Positions 1 to 8,377 of a stretch of DNA of 53,655 bases are shown here, piece by piece; position 1 is the first letter of the stretch; each line of letters opens with the position of its first letter. The position numbers and the translations under genes are program-made. The stretch lies in assembly GCA_020425925.1 (NCBI GenBank), contig JAGQRB010000736.1:1-53655 (forward strand), read 5' to 3'. The DNA is from Planctomycetota bacterium. Its GTDB lineage: Bacteria > Planctomycetota > UBA1135 > UBA2386. Under the pieces are notes generated by a model. That model ran no database searches and was not told the DNA's origin. It saw nothing but the letters and a program-made list of their open reading frames with translations.

Positions 1-1581
1 GAATTGGCGTAGCTTTGCATCGTCGGCGTCCAATCCCCAGGCGACTGCTGCACGTCCGAACTCATCCGCGATCCGAACGAGCGCGAAGAACACCTTCGTG
101 CGCTCGGACGCCCCTGTCGCGGGATCCTCGAGCCGGCCCAGCAGCCGCTCGCGAACCCGCTGCAGCGACGCCGGTGGCAGCAGATCGGCACGCGGTGCGA
201 TGGCGTTCGCGACGAGCAGCTCCATCACGCGCGGATCGTCGCCGGCGACCCGCTGCAGCGCGTCCAGTCGCCACTGACCGCGCGACAATTCGGTGAACAG
301 GAGCTCGCGCACCGCAGCGGGCTCGGCAGTGTGCTGCGCAAGCACGTTCCAGCCGTCGAACCAGTCGAGAGACTCGGGCGCAGTCGCGGCGACGCGTCGC
401 AGAATCCGATCGGCATCAGCACTGCGCCCGAGTGCGGCGAGGCGGCAGGCGGCAGCGACGCGGGCCCGGGTCACAGGGCTCTCGGCGAGCTGGTCCAGCA
501 CGGAATCGAAGGCCGATTGCTCGCGAGAGGTCAGGCAGAACAGCAATCCCGAGGCAGCCTCGACGACCCGCGGCGACGGATCGGCGAGCCGCCGCACGAC
601 GGTCGCCGGCGGGACGCGCCCGGCGGACACGTTCCGCGCGAACACCAGTCCGGCCAGCACCTGCGCGGCGAACGCGCGGTGCGCGGCGTCGGCATGATCC
701 AGCTCGTCGAACCACGGTGTGGCCGGACTGTCGGTCTCGAGCCCGAGGATCCGGTTCAGGTCCGCACCCTGCAACGCGCGAGCGCCGCGCTCGAAGAACC
801 GCCGCCGCAGCTCGGGCAGCGCAGCACGCGCCTTGGCTCCAAGCGCGTTGAGCGCCGGCCCATCGGCGCCGCCTTCGGCACCACTCGTGAGCAACGGCTC
901 CCACTCCGACCGATACCGTAACGACCACGCGGCCAGCACCTGCTCCGCCGCCGCGGCGCACGCGGGCGCGGCGAGCCACGCCACGAGCTCGCGCACGGGC
1001 ATCCGGTCGGGCATCGGCATCGCCGCCATGAGCTCGAGCCACGGTACGCGGTCCGCCGGAGCCAGGCTGGCCGCGATCGTGAACGGTACGCCGAGAGCTT
1101 CGGGCGGCGCCTTCGCGAGTTCCTCACGCAGCGCTCGGCGCTCGGACTCGCCGGCGCTGGCATAGCGATCGACGACCTCGCCGACGGTCGTGAGACCAAT
1201 GAGCCCGGCGCGCAGATCGTCGACGCTGAGCGGTCGCCACTGCTCGCGTGGAATGGGCCGCGCCGTCGGGTTCTCGGCCGCGTAGTCTACGGTCTCCACG
1301 ATTCGACCGTAGGGATCGTGGAAGTACCACACCCGCACGCGCTGCCCGCGCTCGTAGCTGCCGGCCGCCGCGCGGCGTCCGTTCGGCCACAACGAGACCC
1401 ACTCGCTGGTGCGCTCGTCGTCGTCGTCGACCGGGCCGCAGTCGCGCACGCAGCCATTCTCGTAGAACGATGTGAGGACGCTGTTCTCCGTCACCGATCG
1501 CACCGCCGGCGCGGTCGGTCCCTGCGCGGCGAGTGATACAGCGGCGACGAGCAAGCTCGCTACGGTGGTGGCAGGTTTCAT
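1..1581 (-). CDS. Secreted MORN/HEAT-like repeat protein, 3' end outside window
   Basis: The frame is open from an ATG at 1581 to the left edge without a stop: 527 codons, C-terminus missing. Residues 1-20 form a signal peptide (MKPATTVASLLVAAVSLAAQ). Residues about 60-100 contain a MORN/YwqK-like pattern (WPNGRR...GSYERGQRVRVWYFHDPYGR). The rest is an Ala/Leu/Arg-rich helical array with HEAT-like units, for example VRRLADPSPRVVEAASGLL. Two cysteines near residues 44 and 48 could form a disulfide. A TACGAT hexamer lies 23 nt upstream. The signal peptide and helical repeats are seen; a role as an exported scaffold or lipoprotein-like structural protein is only inferred. No enzymatic motif was found. 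Confidence 0.75.
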   Translation of the reverse strand, partial: MKPATTVASLLVAAVSLAAQGPTAPAVRSVTENSVLTSFYENGCVRDCGPVDDDDERTSEWVSLWPNGRRAAAGSYERGQRVRVWYFHDPYGRIVETVDYAAENPTARPIPREQWRPLSVDDLRAGLIGLTTVGEVVDRYASAGESERRALREELAKAPPEALGVPFTIAASLAPADRVPWLELMAAMPMPDRMPVRELVAWLAAPACAAAAEQVLAAWSLRYRSEWEPLLTSGAEGGADGPALNALGAKARAALPELRRRFFERGARALQGADLNRILGLETDSPATPWFDELDHADAAHRAFAAQVLAGLVFARNVSAGRVPPATVVRRLADPSPRVVEAASGLLFCLTSREQSAFDSVLDQLAESPVTRARVAAACRLAALGRSADADRILRRVAATAPESLDWFDGWNVLAQHTAEPAAVRELLFTELSRGQWRLDALQRVAGDDPRVMELLVANAIAPRADLLPPASLQRVRERLLGRLEDPATGASERTKVFFALVRIADEFGRAAVAWGLDADDAKLRQF

Positions 1582-1604
1582 GCTCGGGCCGCGCACGTCG
1601 CCGG

Positions 1605-1610
1605 ATCGTA
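1605..1610 (-). promoter_or_regulatory. Candidate -10 element (TACGAT)
   Basis: On the minus strand the hexamer TACGAT sits in the context GCTACGATCC, 23 nt before the start of the MORN/HEAT-like gene. The same core, GCTACGATC, precedes the gene at 32036. No convincing -35 box is visible. Confidence 0.35.
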
Positions 1611-1704
1611 GCGAATCCCTGGCGAACGCGTGGACGTGCCGCCCTACCGACGGCGCTATGCTCGCGCGCGGGCGTGGCGGGTCGCCGCGCAGAGGGTGAT
1701 CGTC

Positions 1705-4461
1705 ATGCGTGGACTCTGTGGTGTCGTTCTGGCGCTCGGTTCGATTCTCGCGCAGGAAGCGGTGTACTCCGTCGAGCGCGGCAGCCCCGCCGTCGTCACA
1801 GCACCCGCGGACCCGGGGTTCGCGGTCATGGGCGACGTCGCGTACTTCGTCGCTCTCGGCGACACGGGGAACGAGCTCTGGATCACGGACGGCACCGCCG
1901 CCGGGACGCACCTCGTGCTCGACTACGCGACCGGGCCGTACTCGGGCGCGGACCGCGTCGTCGGTGCGTTCGGCGGGCACGTGCTCGCGCGGCGCACGTT
2001 CGGCGAGTACTGGCTCACCGACGGCACGCGCGCCGGCACCCAACCCGTGCTCGATCTGCCGCCCGTCGATCGGGTGCTCGGCACGATCGGCAACCGCCTC
2101 GTCTTCACGGTCGCCCAGCAATGGCCCGAGCACGGCACCTGGTCGTTCTCGGCGACGGCGGGCGCCGAACAACTCTCGACGCTGCCGGCGACGTCGGTCG
2201 CGCGCATCGACAACGTCGACTACCTGCCCGTCGTCGACGGCCTGCTCGGCACCGATGGCACCGCCGCCGGCACCCTCACGATTCTCTCCGGACTCGGCGG
2301 CACCCCGGTCGCATCGAACGGGCGGTTCTGGTTCACGGGATCGGGCACGGGTTTCACGCGCACGCTGCGGGTCTTCGATCCCGCGACCGGAACGACGAGC
2401 GCCAACCTGCTGCCGCCGATCTTCTTCTTGGGCGCGCAGCTGCTGCCGGTCCCCGGTGGCATCGCGCTCGACCTCGCCGGCAGCCCACGCGTGCTGTGGT
2501 TCAGCGACGGCACCGTCGCCGGAACCGGTCCGGTCGGCCTGCCGGTCGACGACTACGTGCGCTGCGCCACCTGGCGCGACCGCGTCCTGCTGTTCGGGCA
2601 GGAGGGCGTGCACGGCACGCAACCGTGGATCAGCGACGCCACGACCGCCGGCACGTCGCTGCTTGCGAACTTCGATCCGCCGGTCGAGCCGTGGCGGTTC
2701 GCGACGACGCCGGAGCACACGTTCTTCTTCACGTCGACCGGTTCCGCAACCCGCGTCGACTTCACGAACGGGGTGCAGGCGGGAAACGCCGGCACGTTCT
2801 CACCCGGCGTCGCGGCCTTCGCGATGCTCGGCTCGAGGCTGCTGTTGCGGGTCGGCAACGACGTCATCGCCGTCGCCGTCGACGGCGCGGCGCCGACCGC
2901 GACCTCACTCGTGCCGCCGACGCAGAACTGGCCGAGCCGCCTGGACCTGATGCAGCCGGTCGCCGCAGGCGGCCAGCTCGTGTTCGGGCATGCGCACGCG
3001 ATGGCAACCGCGGGTTCGCTCGCAACGACGCGGCGCATCGCGGCGCTGCCGAGCCTCCACGACCCGAGCCCCGGGCACTACCCGTTCGACGCGACCCATT
3101 TCGGCGTCACCGACGACTTCGTCGTGATCCCGTCGTGGCCGACCGGTTCCGAGGTCGACTGGCTAATCTGGGACTCGGCGACCGGCGCGGTCGCGACCGC
3201 GCTGCCGTTGCGGCACCGCGGCTGGGTCACGGCGGTCGCGTCACACCGCGACCGTGTCGCGATCGCCGACACCGAACTCGTCGTGACCGACGGTCGCACC
3301 AGCCTGCGACTCTTCCCGTTCCCCGCGGGTTACGCAGGTCCAGTCGTCGACTCGCTCGTCATCACCGACGACGCGGTCTTCGGGACGTTCTTCGGTGTGC
3401 TCCACGCGCTCGACCCGGGGTCCGGAGCTTGGACGATCGTCGACGGGAACTCGCTTGGCTTGCTGCTCGGCAGCGTCGGCGACCGTGCAGTCTACCGCGT
3501 CGATTCAGGTCGACTCTTCGCGTCCGACGGCGGGCCACCAGAGGATCTCGGCATCACGGTCACCCCCGACGACCCGACGAAGATCTTCGCCTGGCAGGGC
3601 CACCACTGGATCGTCGCCAACGGACTGTTCGAGAGCGACGGCACCTCGGCCGGAACGCACGCAGTGCCGATGCCGGCCGACGTCGCGATCGTCGACGCCG
3701 CGCCCGGCCTCGACGCGGACGCGATCTACCTCGTCGCGACCGATCCCGTGCACGGCAGCGAGCTCTGGCGCACCGATGGTGCGACGTCGATCCGCGTCAC
3801 CGACCTCATCCCCGGTGTCTTCGACGGCGTGCTGTCGGTCGACGCATGCGGTGATCGGCTGTTCCTGTCGGCGAGCGACGGCACCGACGGCATCGAGCCC
3901 TGGATCAGCGACGGCACGGCCGCGGGTACGCGCCGCATCGCCGACCTGATGCCGGGCACCGGGTCGTCGCTGCCGCGATTCGTTGCGGCCACCGGCGATC
4001 ACGCCTACTTCACGGCCGCGACGCCGGGCGAGGCCAACCTGTTCGCGGTGCCGCTCGGCCAACTCGGCGTCGCCCACAGCGAACGGCTCGGCCAGGGTTG
4101 CCCCGGCAGCAACGGCATCCCGCGGCTCATGACCCCCACACCGCCGCGCCTCGGCGACTCGACGTTCCGCTTCGAGCTCTTCGACGGTGCGGCGTTCGCG
4201 ATCGCGCTGCTCGCGGTCGACACCGAGACCACCTCGGTCGAAGTCGGCTCGTGCCGGTTGCGTTCCGCGGGCGGCCTCGTCGCGACGGTGCGCACGACGA
4301 ACACCGTCGGCAACACGGTGTGGACACTGGCGATCCCGGGCACGCGCGAGCTGCTCGGGTTGCACCTCACGGCACAGGTCGCAGTCGTCGATCCGTTCGG
4401 TGCCGGACCCGGGGTGGCGCTGTCGACCGCCCTCGGCTGCACGGTCGGAGCACCGAGGTAA
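1705..4461 (+). CDS. Exported ELWxxDGT-repeat protein (918 aa)
   Basis: The start MRGLCGVVLALGSILAQ gives a signal peptide, with AGAGGG just upstream; an upstream in-frame ATG at 1630 would put 25 arginine-rich residues before it and is less likely. The body carries about eight divergent ELWxxDGT-type repeats (ELWITDGTAAGT, EYWLTDGTRAGT, LWFSDGTVAGT, EPWISDGTAAGT), a family predicted to form a beta-propeller-like exported structure. The last ~125 residues, starting at GQGCPGS, are the C-terminal module shared with several other proteins in this window and contain three cysteines. It faces a minus-strand gene at its 3' end. Substrate or partner is unknown. A TATGCT hexamer lies 42 nt upstream of the start. 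Confidence 0.85.
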   Translation: MRGLCGVVLALGSILAQEAVYSVERGSPAVVTAPADPGFAVMGDVAYFVALGDTGNELWITDGTAAGTHLVLDYATGPYSGADRVVGAFGGHVLARRTFGEYWLTDGTRAGTQPVLDLPPVDRVLGTIGNRLVFTVAQQWPEHGTWSFSATAGAEQLSTLPATSVARIDNVDYLPVVDGLLGTDGTAAGTLTILSGLGGTPVASNGRFWFTGSGTGFTRTLRVFDPATGTTSANLLPPIFFLGAQLLPVPGGIALDLAGSPRVLWFSDGTVAGTGPVGLPVDDYVRCATWRDRVLLFGQEGVHGTQPWISDATTAGTSLLANFDPPVEPWRFATTPEHTFFFTSTGSATRVDFTNGVQAGNAGTFSPGVAAFAMLGSRLLLRVGNDVIAVAVDGAAPTATSLVPPTQNWPSRLDLMQPVAAGGQLVFGHAHAMATAGSLATTRRIAALPSLHDPSPGHYPFDATHFGVTDDFVVIPSWPTGSEVDWLIWDSATGAVATALPLRHRGWVTAVASHRDRVAIADTELVVTDGRTSLRLFPFPAGYAGPVVDSLVITDDAVFGTFFGVLHALDPGSGAWTIVDGNSLGLLLGSVGDRAVYRVDSGRLFASDGGPPEDLGITVTPDDPTKIFAWQGHHWIVANGLFESDGTSAGTHAVPMPADVAIVDAAPGLDADAIYLVATDPVHGSELWRTDGATSIRVTDLIPGVFDGVLSVDACGDRLFLSASDGTDGIEPWISDGTAAGTRRIADLMPGTGSSLPRFVAATGDHAYFTAATPGEANLFAVPLGQLGVAHSERLGQGCPGSNGIPRLMTPTPPRLGDSTFRFELFDGAAFAIALLAVDTETTSVEVGSCRLRSAGGLVATVRTTNTVGNTVWTLAIPGTRELLGLHLTAQVAVVDPFGAGPGVALSTALGCTVGAPR

Positions 4462-4472
4462 GTCGATCGCGC

Positions 4473-4492
4473 CCCGGCGGACCCGAGCCGGG
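4473..4492. terminator. Weak hairpin between convergent genes
   Basis: CCCGGC pairs with GCCGGG across an 8-nt loop, in the gap between the ELWxxDGT gene and the convergent gene ending at 4507. There is no T-run. The stem is only 6 bp in GC-rich DNA, so a chance occurrence is possible. Confidence 0.25.
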
Positions 4493-4506
4493 CCGCGGTC
4501 GAGGCA

Positions 4507-5421
4507 CTACCGCAGCGCGCGCCGCGCCTGTTCGCGCTGCGGCTCGGGCACGGCTGTGATCAGCGCACGTGCCGGCACGCCCCAGAGGATCCACGCCGTC
4601 GTCTCGAGCCGGCCGGGCGGCCGACCTTCCGGCACGCGGGTCATGCGCCACGCGCGTCGCACGATCGCGAGTTCGTCGAGTGCCGCTTCGACCGCGGCAG
4701 CGGCGGCGTCGCGACCGATCGCCGGTGCGAGCCGCGCCGTGAGCGCCGCGACGACTTCACCGCGGGCCTCGTCGCTCGCGGCATCCTCGACCTCGTTGGC
4801 GTGCTCGGCCACAGCGGTGACCACCCCCTGGCACCAGCCCTCGCGCGTCGGCGCAGACGCGGCCCAGTCGGGCTGTTCGTCGACCCGCTCCCACGCCGCC
4901 GCCGGTGCCGCGAGCACGCGTCGGGCGAGTGCGCGTTGCGCCGCCGGCAGATCGGCGACGAGGTCCACGACCGGCAGCTCCCAGAGGCCCCACGCAGTCG
5001 CGAAGCTGTTGCCGGGGACCTGCAGGACCTTGCCGTTCGCGTCCCGCAGCATCTCGAAGTGGAAGGCGCGCTCGACGACGCGCAGGTTGCCTTCGACATG
5101 GCTCGCCGCCCGCACCGCGAACTCGCGCCCCAGATGCGGCGTGAGCCACTGCGCGACGTGCCGCTGCGCGTCGGCGACCGCGAGGTCGGTCGCGCGCTGG
5201 ATCGCCGTGCCCGACCGGTTGGAGCAGCGGAACATCGAGAAGCGGTGCCAGCCGTCGCGCACCGGCGGCGACGCGACCCACTCGGGCGCCTGCTCGACCT
5301 CGCGCCATGCGGGCCCATCGAACGGGATCGGCGAGGCGTCCGGCGGCGCCGGCCCCTCATCCTGGGCAGCGAGCGCAGTTGCGATCAGCAGAGCGGCAGC
5401 AAGGATCATCGGACAGTGCAT
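4507..5421 (-). CDS. Secreted protein with an internal tandem duplication (304 aa)
   Basis: Residues 1-20 are a signal peptide (MHCPMILAAALLIATALAAQ). The start at 5421 is favoured over the in-frame ATG at 5409 because GGAGA lies at good spacing before it. Two similar halves follow: residues about 38-170 and 176-303. Matching landmarks are AWREVEQAPEW versus AWERVDEQPDW, RDGWH versus REGWC, and FATAWGLWELP versus TTAWILWGVP, each half ending in an arginine-rich helix (AQRALARRVL versus QREQARRAL). I do not recognise the family. It follows the lipoprotein gene at 5485-5856 on the same strand with a 63-nt gap, so the two may be cotranscribed. Export is well supported; function is unknown. Confidence 0.8.
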   Translation of the reverse strand: MHCPMILAAALLIATALAAQDEGPAPPDASPIPFDGPAWREVEQAPEWVASPPVRDGWHRFSMFRCSNRSGTAIQRATDLAVADAQRHVAQWLTPHLGREFAVRAASHVEGNLRVVERAFHFEMLRDANGKVLQVPGNSFATAWGLWELPVVDLVADLPAAQRALARRVLAAPAAAWERVDEQPDWAASAPTREGWCQGVVTAVAEHANEVEDAASDEARGEVVAALTARLAPAIGRDAAAAAVEAALDELAIVRRAWRMTRVPEGRPPGRLETTAWILWGVPARALITAVPEPQREQARRALR

Positions 5422-5484
5422 CGAGCGATCTCCGTTCGTGAGCTGCTCCCAACTCCGGGGAGGGCGGCCCGGTTCCCGAAAACC

Positions 5485-5856
5485 TCATCGCACCAGCTTG
5501 TCACCGCGGATGCGAACGGTCTTGAGCCGAACCAGCGTCGCCGTCAGGTGGGTCAGCAGCCAGTCGTGGAACGAACCACCGACCTCGACCCGGAAGTTCG
5601 CGACCCCGGCACAGTCGCCGCACTCCTCGCGCAGCAACGCTGCGACGTCCGGCTGGCTCTGGCCGAACAGACCGTGCACCCAGAGGACGCTCTTGCCCTC
5701 GATCTCGAACGACTCGACCGCCGTGCCCGCATCGGCCGGCCGCGCACTGACCGGGAACGGCACATCGGAGAGGTCGTAGGTCACCGTGCCGCAACCGGCG
5801 GTGACCGCGAGCAGGAGGAGCAGGAGAAACGTCGCCGGGAGCTTCACGCGGCGCAT
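5485..5856 (-). CDS. Small lipoprotein, Bor/Iss-like (123 aa)
   Basis: The start at 5856 gives a textbook lipoprotein signal: MRRVK, a run of leucines, then the lipobox VTAGC with Cys22 as the lipidation site. An upstream in-frame ATG at 6105 only adds an arginine-rich shadow stretch that overlaps the divergent gene at 5955. The mature part has the order seen in Bor-type outer-membrane lipoproteins: a VLWVHGLFGQ segment, a D-x-A-x-L-L...C block (LREECGDC), a GVANFRVEVG strand, a FHDWLL segment and a C-terminal T-x-R-x-K-T-V-R-I-R strand. Bor is associated with serum resistance in lambda lysogens; whether that role applies here is unknown. Outer-membrane attachment is inferred from the lipobox. 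Confidence 0.75.
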   Translation of the reverse strand: MRRVKLPATFLLLLLLAVTAGCGTVTYDLSDVPFPVSARPADAGTAVESFEIEGKSVLWVHGLFGQSQPDVAALLREECGDCAGVANFRVEVGGSFHDWLLTHLTATLVRLKTVRIRGDKLVR

Positions 5857-5954
5857 TGTGACATGCCGCCCCGGCGCGCGCCCAGCCTCGCTGGTTCCGG
5901 CTTTTGGCCTGACGGCGCCCCGGTGACGCGGGTCTGTTCCGATCTCGCATTGCC

Positions 5955-8345
5955 ATGACGGACCGGAGCCCCCAGTCACGCGGCATCGCGGCGCTGCTGA
6001 TCCTGCTGTTCCTCGTCGTCGCCGCGATCGTCCTGTTCGAATCCTCGGAGCCGACGCCCGGCGCGACGCGTTCGTCCGCCCCGGCCATCGCCGAGCCGTC
6101 AGCAACTGGGGCGGCGGCGACGTCGACCGGCGAGGCGCGTCGGCGGGCCATCGAAGTCACGCCGTCCCCGACAGCAGCGGCCGAGACCGCGGCACTACGG
6201 GTCGTGGTCGCATTCAAAGCCGGCGGTCCCGTCGTCGGGCGCGGCGTCATCGCGACCCGGCTCCGGCCCGGACGCGCGCGCCAGTCACGTCGCGCGACGA
6301 CGGATGCGAACGGGCATTCGCTGTTTCTGGACCTCGCAACGGGCACCTGGAACGTGCAGGTCCCCGGCAGCGGCCCACAACAGGTCGAGCTCGTGGCCGG
6401 AGCGACGTCCGAGGTTCGGGTGACGCTGCGGCGCGGGGTGGCGATCGCGGGCCGCGTGATCGACGCCTTCGATCGGCCCGTCGCGGGCGCGACGCTGTTC
6501 GCGATGCCCGGCAGCAACCTAGACCACGACGACGCCGCGCCGATCGGGATCTCTACCGCCGCCGGTCGCTTCCGCCTCGAGGGCTACTCGCTGCCGGTGT
6601 CGACCTGGATCGCCGCGCGCGCGGAAGGCCACGGCGCCGCACCGTGGCGTTTCGTGCTCGCCACCGGCGAAGCCGACCTCCCGGCACTCACCGACATCGA
6701 GCTGCGACTCGGGGCGGGTCGGGCCTCGCTGCGAGGTCGATGCCTCGATGGCCAGGGTCGGGCGTGCGCGGGAGTCGGCGTGCGCCTCGCGCCGGTCGGC
6801 ATCGCCGCCGAGAACCGCAGTGGGATCCGCACGTGGTCGGGTCACGAGTACGAAACCGTCACGCCGGCCGATGGTGGATTCCTGTTTCGCGACCTCGCGG
6901 TCGCCACCTGGCGCGCGACGGTGATCGCCGATGGACTCTGGTTCGAGCCGCGCGAAGTCGTGATACGGAGCGACACCGACAGCGCCGTGATCGAACTCAT
7001 CGCAACGACTGCGGCCATGATCGCGGGGAACGTCACCGACGAGCGCGATCGGCCGATCGACTCGGCCTTCGTGCGCATCCGCGAGGTTCCCTGGGCTCGC
7101 AGTGCCGTCGACGAAGCCGGGTCGTTCGCGTTGTCCGATCTGCCGCCCCGCCGCCTCGAGCTGCGCGCATTCGCCGATGGCTTCGACGATCTGGTCCAGG
7201 AACTCGACCTCCATCCGGGATCGAACCCGATCCGCCTCACGATGTCTCGGAGCCCGCGTTTCATCGGCATTGCGCGCGCTGCGGACGGGACACCGCTCGC
7301 CGGCTGGCGCGTCGGCGGCATACCCGAGGGCGCGGACCACCCGGCCGGCGAGACGGAGACCGACACCGACGGCCGCTTCGAGTTTGCCGTCGACGAACGG
7401 GTGCCGCACCGGTTCTGTGTCACCGCGGCAGGCACCTTCTTCCGGAGCCGGCTCGACGACCTCGGGGCGTTCGTACCGAGCTCGAATCCCGTGGACCTCG
7501 TGGTCCCCGCGAGCGCGGTCGCCGAGGCCACCCTCGTCGGCCGCCTGCCGCGAGCGGGCGAGGACAAGCTGTATCTGCTGACGATCCGTGACGGCCAACG
7601 CCAGATCCAGGCGAGTGAGTTCGGTGACGGTGCGCACGACGCATCCACGGGCGAGTTCCGCCTCGGCCCGCTGCCGGCCGGCGAGTACTCGCTCGTCGTC
7701 GCAGCGCGCCGTCGCGTCGCGGGCACGTGGGGATTCTCAGTCGTCGGCGAGTCCGTGTTCGGGCCGTTCGCGCTCGCAGGCGCGGAGACGCGCGACGTCG
7801 GACTGCTCTCGCTGCCCGAACCGGGTCGCATGCAGATCACGTTCACGGTGGCGGGCGGCTGCGAGCCGCGCAACGTGAAGCTGGAGTGGCACTCGGTTGC
7901 GTCCGCGACCTCGGGCCTCGTCGGACTCGACGTCGACGGACCGAGCACCTACGACGTGATCCCCGGTGAGTACGACGTCACGATCTGGGGCGAGGGCTTC
8001 CTCGCGGTCGAACGCAGGATCCACGTCCCGCCGCCGCCGGCGGCGGTGGCGAGCGTCGACGTCACGCTCGAACCGGGCCAACGGCTGCCGCTCGAGCTGT
8101 CGCTGCCGGTCGGCGAGACGCGGGCGACTTTCGTCGTCCGGCATCGCTCGGGACGGCTCGCCTTCGAGGACGAGTTCGGCACCGACGAGGCGCAGCAGGT
8201 GCAACGCTGGCCGGTGCTCGGTCTCGGCACGCATCTCGTCGAGGCGCTCGGCGGCAGCGGCCGGCGCTACCGGGGCGGCTTCGTCGTCGAATCGCTGACA
8301 CCGACGGCCGATGCCATCACGTTCGATCTGCAGCCCGAGCGCTGA
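5955..8345 (+). CDS. Membrane-anchored carboxypeptidase-regulatory-like protein (796 aa)
   Basis: An N-terminal membrane segment (about residues 11-28, IAALLILLFLVVAAIVLF) follows a short Arg-containing tail, so the bulk should lie outside the cytoplasmic membrane. A low-complexity Ala/Thr/Ser linker leads to several carboxypeptidase-regulatory-like (CNA-B/transthyretin-like) beta-sandwich repeats, recognisable by phrases such as G-R-V-I-D-A-F-D-R-P-V-A-G-A, followed by TDANG or SAAGRF and an L-P-x-G turn. The C-terminal ~110 residues (LELSLPVGET... through GRRYRGGFVVE) match the end of the sigma-factor fusion at 26620. The gene is divergent from the lipoprotein at 5856, sharing a 98-nt intergenic space. 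A role as a sensor or adhesin-like ectodomain is inference. Confidence 0.8.
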   Translation: MTDRSPQSRGIAALLILLFLVVAAIVLFESSEPTPGATRSSAPAIAEPSATGAAATSTGEARRRAIEVTPSPTAAAETAALRVVVAFKAGGPVVGRGVIATRLRPGRARQSRRATTDANGHSLFLDLATGTWNVQVPGSGPQQVELVAGATSEVRVTLRRGVAIAGRVIDAFDRPVAGATLFAMPGSNLDHDDAAPIGISTAAGRFRLEGYSLPVSTWIAARAEGHGAAPWRFVLATGEADLPALTDIELRLGAGRASLRGRCLDGQGRACAGVGVRLAPVGIAAENRSGIRTWSGHEYETVTPADGGFLFRDLAVATWRATVIADGLWFEPREVVIRSDTDSAVIELIATTAAMIAGNVTDERDRPIDSAFVRIREVPWARSAVDEAGSFALSDLPPRRLELRAFADGFDDLVQELDLHPGSNPIRLTMSRSPRFIGIARAADGTPLAGWRVGGIPEGADHPAGETETDTDGRFEFAVDERVPHRFCVTAAGTFFRSRLDDLGAFVPSSNPVDLVVPASAVAEATLVGRLPRAGEDKLYLLTIRDGQRQIQASEFGDGAHDASTGEFRLGPLPAGEYSLVVAARRRVAGTWGFSVVGESVFGPFALAGAETRDVGLLSLPEPGRMQITFTVAGGCEPRNVKLEWHSVASATSGLVGLDVDGPSTYDVIPGEYDVTIWGEGFLAVERRIHVPPPPAAVASVDVTLEPGQRLPLELSLPVGETRATFVVRHRSGRLAFEDEFGTDEAQQVQRWPVLGLGTHLVEALGGSGRRYRGGFVVESLTPTADAITFDLQPER

Positions 8346-8347
8346 TC

Positions 8348-8373
8348 GTCGGTGCGGCAAGCGCCGCGCCGAC
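8348..8373. terminator. Strong hairpin between convergent genes
   Basis: An 11-bp stem with one G-U wobble (GTCGGTGCGGC pairing with GCCGCGCCGAC) closes an AAGC loop immediately after the stop at 8345 and just before the convergent stop at 8378. There is no T-run. It could end transcripts from both directions. Confidence 0.5.
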
Positions 8374-8377
8374 CGTG

